This document shows positions 41,782-48,472 of a stretch of DNA of 64,000 nucleotides, piece after piece. Location: NCBI RefSeq assembly GCF_036226525.1, contig NZ_CP108487.1, forward strand, positions 5,642,001 to 5,706,000, read 5' to 3'. Positions within the stretch are counted from its first letter, which is position 1; each line of letters opens with the position of its first letter. The position numbers were made by a program, and so were the translations under genes. The notes beneath the pieces are model-generated. The model saw only the letters and a list, made by a program, of their open reading frames with translations. It was not told where the DNA came from and made no database searches. This DNA is from Kribbella sp. NBC_01245 (GTDB taxonomy: Bacteria > Actinomycetota > Actinomycetes > Propionibacteriales > Kribbellaceae).

Positions 41782-42273
41782 ATGGTCAAAGCAGGAATCG
41801 CGGCACTCGCCTTGACAACGGCCGGTTTATTCATTGCGAGTAGGCGGCTGGCCTTGGTCACGGTGGCCGGGCGGAGTATGGAACCGGCTCTGGCCGACGG
41901 CGATCGGCTACTCGCTTGGCGACGGCCGCGCCGCCCGCTGCGGCTCGGCGACGTCGTCGTACTGGAAGCGCCGTATCCCGCCGGTGTCCTGGTCCGCGAG
42001 GCCGACGACGGCAGCCCGGTTCCGCCGCCGTGGCAGACGCCGCCGGCCGGGCCGCGGGAGATGAGCCGCCGGTGGATCGTCAAACGCGTCGCCGCCCAGC
42101 CCGGTGACGCCGTACCGGCCTCAGCCGCCGGGCGCGTGCCCGCGGGAACGGTGGTGCCGCCCGGGCGGTTGCTCGTGGTCGGCGACAACCCGGGTCAGAG
42201 CTACGACTCGCGCCAGGTCGGCTTCGTCCCGGCCGAGCGCGTCCTCGGCCTGGTCATCCGCCGCCTGGGCTGA
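41782..42273 (+). CDS. S26-family signal peptidase
   Basis: A 163-aa membrane-anchored serine protease. An N-terminal helix (residues ~5-20) precedes the catalytic domain. The Ser is in GRSMEPAL (S32) and the Lys in RRWIVKRVAAQPGD (K101); GDNPGQSYDSRQVGFV is the conserved C-terminal box. It is small and anchored once, unlike a housekeeping LepB, and is divergent from the six-cysteine peptide gene. The A-x-A site in that peptide makes it the candidate leader peptidase (inference). Confidence 0.9.
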   Translation: MVKAGIAALALTTAGLFIASRRLALVTVAGRSMEPALADGDRLLAWRRPRRPLRLGDVVVLEAPYPAGVLVREADDGSPVPPPWQTPPAGPREMSRRWIVKRVAAQPGDAVPASAAGRVPAGTVVPPGRLLVVGDNPGQSYDSRQVGFVPAERVLGLVIRRLG

Positions 42274-42307
42274 TCTTCCGCAGCGCCTGATCTCCCCGCA
42301 GCGTCTG

Positions 42308-42383
42308 ACCGTCTTTGCGTCTGACGTCTTTGCGTCTGGCCGTCTTTGAGGCGTTTCGAGGCGTCTTTGCGGCCTTCTTTGCG
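42308..42383. repeat. short GTCTTTGCG repeats upstream of small membrane-protein gene
   Basis: GTCTTTGCG or a one-base variant occurs at 42311, 42326, 42342, 42363 and 42375, with spacings of about 12-21 bp. The first two units extend to a 15-bp match (GTCTTTGCGTCTGAC/GTC). They lie 80-150 bp upstream of the gene at 42463. Confidence 0.65.
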
Positions 42384-42462
42384 GATCGGCGTCACGAAAG
42401 CATCAACGTGCCGTCCCTTGTCGTGTACCTGGCAGCCGTCCCTGCCGACGACGAGGAGAGAA

Positions 42463-42684
42463 ATGGGCACCACCGTGGTCGTGAGCATCACCGTGATCGG
42501 TCTGGCCGTCCTCACCGGCTGGCTGATCGTGAACCATCGCACCGCCCCACACCGCGGTACGCCGCGCGGGGCGGCCGGGTCCCTCAGCCGGCAGGGGCGG
42601 CACCGCGGCCGCGTCGCCCCGGCTATCCGCGCCGGCAACCCCGCGAGGGCACGCCGTCCGCAACACACGGACGAGGGCGACTAA
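42463..42684 (+). CDS. small single-pass membrane protein
   Basis: A 73-aa protein, not recognised. ATG 42463 is preceded by GAGGAGAG at ideal spacing, which decides the start and argues the gene is real. Residues 3-22 are a hydrophobic helix (VVVSITVIGLAVLTGWLIV); the rest is a basic, Arg/Gly/Pro-rich cytoplasmic tail. It overlaps the convergent RidA gene by 4 bp. Adjacent to the S26 peptidase but 189 bp away, so participation in the peptide cluster is uncertain. Confidence 0.6.
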   Translation: MGTTVVVSITVIGLAVLTGWLIVNHRTAPHRGTPRGAAGSLSRQGRHRGRVAPAIRAGNPARARRPQHTDEGD

Positions 42685-43073
42685 CCGGCGGCGATCGCCT
42701 CGATCTCCAGCAACCACGCCTCGTCGAATATCCCGGCCAGTACGACGGTCAAGGCCGGCCGATGCGCCCCGAGGACCTCACGTCGTACGGCGGAATTGGC
42801 CGCGGCGTACTCCCGTGAGGACAGATAGGTCGTGACCTTCACGAGGTTCTCCACCTTGAGATCGGCCTCGGCGAGCGTGGCAAGCAGGTTCGCCCACACC
42901 AGCCGCGCCTGCGCCTCGAAGTCGTCGGGCGTATTTCCCGCGCGATCGACCGGGATCTGCCCGCTGATGAACAGCAGCCGCTGCGCTCCATCCACCGCGA
43001 CGCCCTGGGCATATCCGCCCGACGCCTCCGGTGCGGCGGCCGGGTCGATCGGTGTCGTACGCAGTTCGCTCAT
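42681..43073 (-). CDS. RidA-family reactive intermediate deaminase
   Basis: A 130-aa Rid protein. Conserved features are FISGQIPVDRAGN, QARLVWANLLATLAEADL, VKVTTYLSS and the C-terminal HRPALTVVLAGIF...LLEIEAIA, including the active-site Arg (in HRPA) and Glu region. RidA hydrolyses reactive enamines/imines formed by PLP enzymes. Trimeric, cytoplasmic. Monocistronic; no PLP enzyme gene is adjacent. Confidence 0.9.
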   Translation of the reverse strand: MSELRTTPIDPAAAPEASGGYAQGVAVDGAQRLLFISGQIPVDRAGNTPDDFEAQARLVWANLLATLAEADLKVENLVKVTTYLSSREYAAANSAVRREVLGAHRPALTVVLAGIFDEAWLLEIEAIAAG

Positions 43074-43142
43074 GCTGTCGTGCTATCACGGTCAAACCAG
43101 CCCTGACACCGGGTTTTCACCTCTGCTTCGAGGAGACAGCTG

Positions 43143-43460
43143 ATGAACGGCGTGACCGAACCGGCCGTGCGAGAACTGATCGACGCTATCAACGCGGGCG
43201 ATCGGGCCCGCTTCCTCGCGGTCCTGACCCCGGACGCCACGATGTCCGACGACGGCACCGACCGGGACCTCCAGGCCTGGATCGATCGCGAGATCTTCAC
43301 CGCGGACGGGCGGATGGAGGTCGAATCCGCGACCGACGGCGGCCTCTCCCTTATCGCTCGCTTCCGCAACAACACCTGGGGCGAGATGCGCACCCGCTGG
43401 CACTTCACCCTCACGCCCGACCACACCACCATCGCCCGCCTGGAAACCGGCCAAGCCTGA
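43143..43460 (+). CDS. NTF2-fold / SnoaL-like small protein
   Basis: A 105-aa protein with the order helix (AVRELIDAINAGDRARFLAVL), acidic loop (TPDATMSDDGTDRD), DREIFTADGRMEV strand region and a closing beta-sheet (WHFTLTPDHTTIARLETGQ). This fits the NTF2-like superfamily. Shares fold but little sequence with the proteins at 37928 and 61105. Start ATG at 43143. Function unknown. Confidence 0.75.
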   Translation: MNGVTEPAVRELIDAINAGDRARFLAVLTPDATMSDDGTDRDLQAWIDREIFTADGRMEVESATDGGLSLIARFRNNTWGEMRTRWHFTLTPDHTTIARLETGQA

Positions 43461-43543
43461 CCGCGGCTGACTAGTTGGCTGACCGCGGCGGCGCGACTAG
43501 TTGGCTGAGCTCTTCTGGGCGCCGGTCGGTGCTGCAGAGACGG

Positions 43544-44179
43544 TCAGGGTTCTGTACCGCGGTCGAGGCCGAGGGTGGCGATGAGGTCTTCGTGGAGTTC
43601 GAACCAGACGCGGTGACATGAATCGATGTCGGTGCGGTCGACCCATCCGTTGCCGCCTGCTTTGGCGCGATGCAGGGCTGCGGTGAATCGTGAGTCGTAT
43701 CCACCGAAGCGGGCCAGGAGGACGTCGAGGCGGCCGGCGATTGGGGCGAGGGCGTGGTCGATGGCGGTGAGCTCGTCGAGGACGGCGGCGTCCCAGGCCG
43801 CGTCGGTGTGGTCGTTGGCGGCGAGCCGGTCGCCGGGAACAGGGCGGAGTTGCCAGTCGGTGCAGGCCTGCTGGAGGCGGGCATTCAGCGGGAGGAAGTC
43901 GCGGTAGACCTCGCGGACTTCCGCCGCGCCGCCGGTGGAGACGAGTTCGGCTGCGAGCTGGCGTTCGTTCTCCGTACGTCCCGACTCGGTCAGTGACCAG
44001 CCCTCGAGACCGGCGAAGGCGGCGTGCGTCACCCAGCCGTACGCCTCGGCATCGCTCAGGGTCTCTGCCGTCTCGGCCGGGTCGAGCCTGAAGCGGCGAG
44101 CGATCACGGGGGTGTCGGCGAACCCGCTGATGCGGACGGCGTGCAGGGTCAGGAGCTCGGGCGGCGAGTCCTGCGTCAT
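43544..44179 (-). CDS. putative regulator with winged-helix-like N-terminus
   Basis: A 211-aa cytoplasmic protein, family not recognised with certainty. Residues ~5-70 look like a winged helix (LLTLHAVRISGFADTPVIARRFRLDPAETAETLSDAEAYGWV). The rest is helical, with repeated acidic residues and the segment ARFGGYDSRFTAALHRA. It is coupled (4-bp overlap) to the HTH gene upstream and divergent from a PEP/pyruvate-binding enzyme, suggesting a local regulatory pair. Confidence 0.65.
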   Translation of the reverse strand: MTQDSPPELLTLHAVRISGFADTPVIARRFRLDPAETAETLSDAEAYGWVTHAAFAGLEGWSLTESGRTENERQLAAELVSTGGAAEVREVYRDFLPLNARLQQACTDWQLRPVPGDRLAANDHTDAAWDAAVLDELTAIDHALAPIAGRLDVLLARFGGYDSRFTAALHRAKAGGNGWVDRTDIDSCHRVWFELHEDLIATLGLDRGTEP

Positions 44180-44571
44180 GAGTGGGTGCTCTTCCTGGCG
44201 GTGAGCCGGTTGAAGTGCTGTTGGCAGGCCTGGGGGGAGTTGAATCCCATCGCTTCCGCGATCTGCGCCCAGGTCAGGCCGGCACTGCGGGCGGTGAACA
44301 GGAGGCCGGTTTCGAGCCCATCAACCTCGGCGCGCGCGGCAGGCAGGAGCGCGAGTGCACTCAGGACGCCCTCGGGAGCCAGGTCGGTAGAGCGCCAGAG
44401 TGCGAAGTGGGCCAGGTCGACCGCCGACGGCGGGACAGGCGCTGGGCGCCACGGTCGGGCGTCGAGCTCGTCGGCTCCGAGCTCGAGGAGGTGCTCACTC
44501 GCCTCCTGCTCGCGTCGTGCTTGGGCGTGATCGGTGTTCGCAGCCTTCGCGACGTCGTGCTTGCGTGCCAT
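44176..44571 (-). CDS. small HTH DNA-binding protein
   Basis: A 131-aa protein. The C-terminal 50 residues contain a helix-turn-helix pattern (SAGLTWAQIAEAMGFNSPQACQQHFNRLT, given as the span ~95-125). The N-terminus is charged and helical. ATG 44571 is chosen over a TTG at 44595, which would sit in the operator-like palindrome. That palindrome (44590-44616) lies 19 bp upstream, so autoregulation and control of the divergent enzyme gene are likely. Coupled to the downstream winged-helix gene. Confidence 0.72.
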   Translation of the reverse strand: MARKHDVAKAANTDHAQARREQEASEHLLELGADELDARPWRPAPVPPSAVDLAHFALWRSTDLAPEGVLSALALLPAARAEVDGLETGLLFTARSAGLTWAQIAEAMGFNSPQACQQHFNRLTARKSTHS

Positions 44572-44589
44572 CCGACGATCATGCAGAAT

Positions 44590-44616
44590 CAACAAAATGT
44601 TGTCAACATTTTGTTG
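44590..44616. promoter_or_regulatory. perfect 12+12 bp inverted repeat operator
   Basis: CAACAAAATGTT-gtc-AACATTTTGTTG lies in the 57-bp gap between the divergent HTH gene and the PEP-binding enzyme gene, ending 12 bp before the latter's ATG. It is AT-rich against a GC-rich background, so it probably overlaps both promoters. The adjacent HTH protein is the obvious candidate ligand. Confidence 0.8.
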
Positions 44617-44628
44617 AAGGATTCTAGG

Positions 44629-46062
44629 ATGATCATTCCGCTCAGGGACGCGGTCGCGAACACCAGCGGCGGCAAGGCAGGCACGCTCGGTGCGCTGTTA
44701 CGCGCAGGACTGCCGGTGCCCGACGGATTCGTCATCCCATTCGACGCCTATCCCGCGGCCGCTCGCGGTCTCGACGTCGGGGCCGACAGGCTCAGCGTCG
44801 GATCCGACAGGCTCAGCGGCGAGGCCGACAGGCCCGGCGTTGGGGCCGACAGGCTCGGCATTGGAGCCGACAGGCCCGGCGTTGGAGCCGACATGCTCGA
44901 CGCGGCCAGGCGGGAGATCGCGATGCGCCCGCTCCCGGCAGGGCTCCTCGACTCGCTCGCACGCGCGCTGGGCGGACTCGGCGACGTGCCGGTCGCGGTG
45001 CGGTCGTCAGCGAACAGTGAGGACACCGTTCACGCGTCGGGCGCCGGTCAGCACGAAAGTGTGCTCGCGGTGCGCGGCGTCGCGGACGTCGCGAGCGCGG
45101 TGCGGACCTGCTGGGGATCGCTCCACTCGTCGCGCGCGATCGCCTACCGGAACGATCCTGGCACGGATCAGTTGCGCGATGATCCGGTGATGATGGCCGT
45201 CCTCGTCCAGCGCCTCGTGGACGCCGAGGTCTCCGGGGTGATGTTCACCTCCGCCGGCCCGGAAGGCACCAGCGAGATCGAGGCGTCGTGGGGCCTCGGC
45301 CCCAGCGTCGTCGAGGGCATGGTCACCCCCGACGCCTACCGTGTCGCCGCGGACGGGTCGATCACCCGCACCATCTCGGACAAGCGGACCCGCCTCGACC
45401 GCGACGGCCACGGCCACGGCGACCGCGACCCCGACGGCGACGGCGACAGCGGCAGCAGCGGCAGCGGCAGCGGCGACGGCAGCCGCGGCAGCAGCAGCGC
45501 ACAGTTCGCCAGCGGGCTCGTCACTCGCGACGTACCCGCTGTCGATCGCGACCGGCCGACGCTCGACGCTGCTACCGTCGCGCGGCTCGTCTCGCTCGGA
45601 CAGGAGGCGGCTGCTCTGCTTGGCGGGTCGCAGGACATCGAGTGGGCGATCGCCGGCGAGCGCATCTGGCTTCTACAGGCACGGCCGATCACCGCCACGC
45701 CCCCACCGGCACCGGCCGACGCTCCGGTCGCATCGCCCACATTGCTGGCCGGGACACCCGCCAGCCAAGGGATCGCGACCGGAACCGCACGGATCGTCAG
45801 AGGCCCGGCCGACTTCCCTCGTGTCCGTCCGGGCGACATCCTCGTCTGTCCCTATACCGACCCGGCCTGGACGCCCTTGCTCCGCATCGCCGCAGGCGTG
45901 GTCACCGACACCGGAGGCGTGCTCTCACACGCCGCGATCGTCGCGCGCGAACTTCGCATCCCCGCCGTCGTTGGCCTCCCGGACGCCACGGCAACGATCC
46001 ACGACAGCGCCCTCATCACGATCGACGGCACCACCGGCACCGTCACAACACCAGACACCTGA
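44629..46062 (+). CDS. PEP/pyruvate-binding, phosphohistidine-domain enzyme with repeat insertions
   Basis: A 477-aa protein built like the ends of PEP synthase, PPDK or rifampin phosphotransferase. The ATP-binding part has GGKAGTLGALLRAGLPVPDGFV and PVAVRSSANSEDT; the C-terminal swivelling domain has GGVLSHAAIVARELRIPAVVG with H434 as phosphoryl carrier. It is far shorter than those enzymes (~800-870 aa) and lacks a separate substrate or PEP domain. Two low-complexity insertions interrupt it: six 7-aa repeats (residues ~51-92) and a Gly/Ser/Asp tract (~263-290). Reaction unknown. Divergent from two small putative regulators. Confidence 0.83.
   Translation: MIIPLRDAVANTSGGKAGTLGALLRAGLPVPDGFVIPFDAYPAAARGLDVGADRLSVGSDRLSGEADRPGVGADRLGIGADRPGVGADMLDAARREIAMRPLPAGLLDSLARALGGLGDVPVAVRSSANSEDTVHASGAGQHESVLAVRGVADVASAVRTCWGSLHSSRAIAYRNDPGTDQLRDDPVMMAVLVQRLVDAEVSGVMFTSAGPEGTSEIEASWGLGPSVVEGMVTPDAYRVAADGSITRTISDKRTRLDRDGHGHGDRDPDGDGDSGSSGSGSGDGSRGSSSAQFASGLVTRDVPAVDRDRPTLDAATVARLVSLGQEAAALLGGSQDIEWAIAGERIWLLQARPITATPPPAPADAPVASPTLLAGTPASQGIATGTARIVRGPADFPRVRPGDILVCPYTDPAWTPLLRIAAGVVTDTGGVLSHAAIVARELRIPAVVGLPDATATIHDSALITIDGTTGTVTTPDT
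44779..44904 (+). repeat. 21-bp in-frame tandem repeat, six copies, inside the PEP-binding enzyme gene
   Basis: Six consecutive 21-bp units with consensus GGGGCCGACAGGCTCAGCGT(C) encode variants of GADRLGV. They start at 44779, 44800, 44821, 44842, 44863 and 44884; the sixth is more diverged (GADMLDA). The insertion falls between the first ATP-domain motif and the helix DAARREIAMRP. It looks like a recent length expansion that keeps frame. Confidence 0.92.
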
Positions 46063-46085
46063 CGCGAAAGGAACCCACGCCTCCG

Positions 46086-46694
46086 ATGGCAATCCGACAC
46101 CTCTACATCGCACGCCACGGCGACGCCGACCCGTTCGGCGAGCTCACCGACACCGGACGGCAACAAGCCACCCTGCTGGGCGAACGCCTCGCGCGCCTCC
46201 CGATCGACGCCGTCTGGCACTCCCCGCTACCGCGCGCCGCAGCCAGCGCGCACGAACTCGCCCGGCACCTGCCGCCGCACACCGCCGTGGCCGAAGCCGC
46301 CGAGCTCATCGACCACGTCCCCCACGTCCCCACCCCCGCCGAGACACCTCCATCGTGGATACCGTTCTTCGACGGCTACGACACCGACGAAGCCGAGACC
46401 GGCCACAAGATCGCCGAGAGCCTGATCGCCCGATTCGCGACCATCCCCGACGCTGCCGCGCCAGACCGCGACACCCACGAAGTCCTGATCACTCACGCCT
46501 ACCCGATCGCCTGGCTCGTACGCCACGCCCTCGACGCCCCGCCAGCCCGATGGCTCGGCCTCGACAGCGCCAACACCGGCCTCACCATGATCGAATACCG
46601 ACCCGGCCTGCCGCCCGGAATCGTCATGTTCAACGACCTGAGCCACCTGCCCGCAGACCTGCGCTGGACCGGATTCCGCTCCGCCCGCCCATGA
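46086..46694 (+). CDS. histidine phosphatase superfamily protein
   Basis: A 202-aa phosphoglycerate-mutase-like phosphatase. The catalytic phosphohistidine is in ARHGDAD (RHG, near residue 10), and the second His is in LITHAYPIAWLVRH (~140). Short for the family but with both catalytic arginine/histidine pairs visible. It follows the PEP-binding enzyme by 23 bp and is likely in its operon; a role in removing or resetting a phosphoryl group from the same substrate is inference. Confidence 0.88.
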   Translation: MAIRHLYIARHGDADPFGELTDTGRQQATLLGERLARLPIDAVWHSPLPRAAASAHELARHLPPHTAVAEAAELIDHVPHVPTPAETPPSWIPFFDGYDTDEAETGHKIAESLIARFATIPDAAAPDRDTHEVLITHAYPIAWLVRHALDAPPARWLGLDSANTGLTMIEYRPGLPPGIVMFNDLSHLPADLRWTGFRSARP

Positions 46695-46785
46695 AGCCCG
46701 ACCATGACGTAGGCCCCGATTGAACCCCTGCAAAGCCCAGGCCGTAGTGAGCTGTGTTACAACGAGACGTGAGTACAAACAGAAA

Positions 46786-46812
46786 GAGCGGCTCCAGAAT
46801 CTGGAACCGCTC
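46786..46812 (-). terminator. terminator of tRNA-Leu
   Basis: GAGCGGTTCCAGA / TCTGGAGCCGCTC (minus strand), a 13-bp stem with one mismatch that is a G-T-type pair, followed by TTTCTGTTTG. It lies 34 bp past the tRNA 3' end. Confidence 0.8.
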
Positions 46813-46846
46813 CTGTGCCGGATCACTCCGGCATTTGCAGATGCTG

Positions 46847-46929
46847 TGCGCGAGGGGGGAGTTGAACCCCCACGCCCTTTCGGGCACACGGACCTGAACC
46901 GTGCGCGTCTGCCATTCCGCCACTCGCGC
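46847..46929 (-). tRNA. tRNA-Leu (anticodon CAG)
   Basis: On the minus strand the gene starts GCGCGAGTGGCGGAATGG and ends with the complementary CTCGCGC plus discriminator A. The anticodon loop TTCAGGT gives anticodon CAG. A long variable arm (GCCCGAAAGGGC, class II) and the T-loop GGTTCAACTCC are present. CCA is not encoded. In mycobacteria a tRNA-Leu also lies beside fhaA, so the synteny holds. Confidence 0.96.
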
Positions 46930-47160
46930 GCTGGTCGTTTCCGGGCGGTAAATCGCCCTTCGCCAACCGAGACGAAAGGTTAGCACGGGTCATCCGGAAG
47001 TCTGACATTGCGGGTTGGGTCGAACATCCCGATACGATCGATCGTCGTATGTGTGTGGCCGCCGGGCATCGGCGGGCTGCGTACGGCGAGCCTCTCGGAG
47101 GCGCCGTGCGGCAGGAAGGATCGTTGAGCCAACCGGCGATCGAACCGTGAAGGAGGACCC
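46930..47160. promoter_or_regulatory. promoter region between tRNA-Leu and fhaA
   Basis: A 231-bp divergent region holding the upstream promoter of the tRNA (minus) and of the fhaA operon (plus). An ATGATCG-like AT-richer stretch (ACATTGCGGGTTGGGTCG ... CGATACGATCGATCGT) at about 47006-47047 is the least GC-rich part. I see no further gene. Confidence 0.4.
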
Positions 47161-47967
47161 GTGCGAGGGCTGCAGCGCTTCGAGCGACGCCTCGAGGGCA
47201 TCGTCAGCGGCGTCTTCGCGCGCGCGTTCAAGGGTGATGTGGAGCCGATCGAACTGGCTGCCGCACTCAAGCGTGAGATCGACAACACCGCGAGGATCCT
47301 GTCCAGGGACCGGCGGCTGGTGCCGAACCACTTCACCGTCGAGCTGAGCCGTGGTGACCACGAGCGACTGAGTGCCTACGGGCGCACGCTCAACCACGAG
47401 CTGGCCAATGAACTCCGCGAGCACGCCGACATCCAGCGATACACGTTCTCCGGGCCGATCGAGCTCGAGCTGACCGGCCACGACGACCTGCCCACGGGCA
47501 AGTTCCGGGTCCGCAGCGCGACCGTCGCGACCCCGCAACGGCCGCAGCGCCCCCAGCCGATGCCCAACGATGGCCAGACGGTGTTGCAGAGTGTGCCCGT
47601 GCAAACTCCACCTCCCGCGGCCCGACCACGTACCGGCACCCCCCAGGTGATGCTGGAGGTGAACGGCCGCCGCCGGCCGGTGAACCCACCGGGCGTGGTG
47701 ATCGGCCGGGGTACCGACGCGGACATCCAGATCAACGACCCTGGGGTTTCCCGGCGGCACGCGGAGATCCGGCTGATGCCCGAAGGCCCGCAGGGGATCC
47801 GGGTGGTCATGGTCGATCTCGGCTCGACGAACGGAACCCTGGTGAACGGCCACCGCACCGCCGAAGCGGAGCTGACGGACGGATCGACAGTGAGGATCGG
47901 GAACACCGAGATGACGTTGCGCCTCGCCGACGAGCCGATAGCCCAGCCGCCCAGCAACTGGCGGTGA
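47161..47967 (+). CDS. fhaA: FHA-domain protein FhaA
   Basis: A 268-aa protein of the FhaA type. An N-terminal DUF3662 domain (RFERRLEGIVSGVFARAF...VEPIELAAALKREID, residues ~4-110) is followed by a Pro-rich linker and a C-terminal FHA domain (VVIGRGTDADIQINDPGVSRRHAEI; DLGSTNGTLVNG). FHA domains bind phosphothreonine; in mycobacteria FhaA binds phosphorylated CwlM and MviN/MurJ to regulate peptidoglycan synthesis. The start is GTG 47161 after GGAGGA. First gene of the fhaA-pknB operon. Confidence 0.95.
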   Translation: MRGLQRFERRLEGIVSGVFARAFKGDVEPIELAAALKREIDNTARILSRDRRLVPNHFTVELSRGDHERLSAYGRTLNHELANELREHADIQRYTFSGPIELELTGHDDLPTGKFRVRSATVATPQRPQRPQPMPNDGQTVLQSVPVQTPPPAARPRTGTPQVMLEVNGRRRPVNPPGVVIGRGTDADIQINDPGVSRRHAEIRLMPEGPQGIRVVMVDLGSTNGTLVNGHRTAEAELTDGSTVRIGNTEMTLRLADEPIAQPPSNWR

Positions 47968-47977
47968 GCGGGCGAAA

Positions 47978-48463
47978 ATGTCGGAACTCACTCTCACCCT
48001 GATCAAGCTGGGTTTTCTCGCCCTGCTCTGGATGTTCGTGCTGTCGGTGCTGTCGGTGATCCGCTCCGACCTGTTCGGCGCGAAGGTCGACGCCCGCGCC
48101 GTGGCTCCGGCCGCGCCGATGGCCGCCGCGAAACAACCCAAGGCGGCCAAGGCCTCGAAGAAGAAGCGTGGCGCCCCCGGCAAGCTGACCATCGCCGACG
48201 GCCCCCAAGCCGGTGTCGGCGCCACCCTGACCGCGGAACCGGTGGTCATCGGCCGTGGCTCGGACTGCCAGATCCGGCTCGACGACGACTACTCCTCCAC
48301 CAGGCACGCCCGGGTGTTCCAGTCCGAGGGTGAGTGGTGGGTGGAGGACCTGGGTTCCACCAACGGGACCTACCTGGACGGCCAGCGCGTGACCAGGCCC
48401 GTCCCGGCCGAAATCGGCGGCTCGATCCGCATCGGCCGTACGACGCTGAACATCACGAAGTAG
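47978..48463 (+). CDS. fhaB: FHA-domain protein FhaB (FipA)
   Basis: A 161-aa protein: one N-terminal transmembrane helix (residues ~7-28), a Lys/Ala-rich linker, and a C-terminal FHA domain (PVVIGRGSDCQIRLDDDYSSTRHARVF; DLGSTNGTYLDG). In mycobacteria FhaB/FipA links the PknA/PknB kinases to septal FtsZ-FtsQ. Starts 10 bp after fhaA. Confidence 0.95.
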   Translation: MSELTLTLIKLGFLALLWMFVLSVLSVIRSDLFGAKVDARAVAPAAPMAAAKQPKAAKASKKKRGAPGKLTIADGPQAGVGATLTAEPVVIGRGSDCQIRLDDDYSSTRHARVFQSEGEWWVEDLGSTNGTYLDGQRVTRPVPAEIGGSIRIGRTTLNITK

Positions 48464-48472
48464 GGCGGCCAG

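Noticed and set aside
44629..46062. Rifampin phosphotransferase
   Set aside because: Length is about half, and the rifampin-binding middle domain and the rifamycin-associated promoter element are absent.
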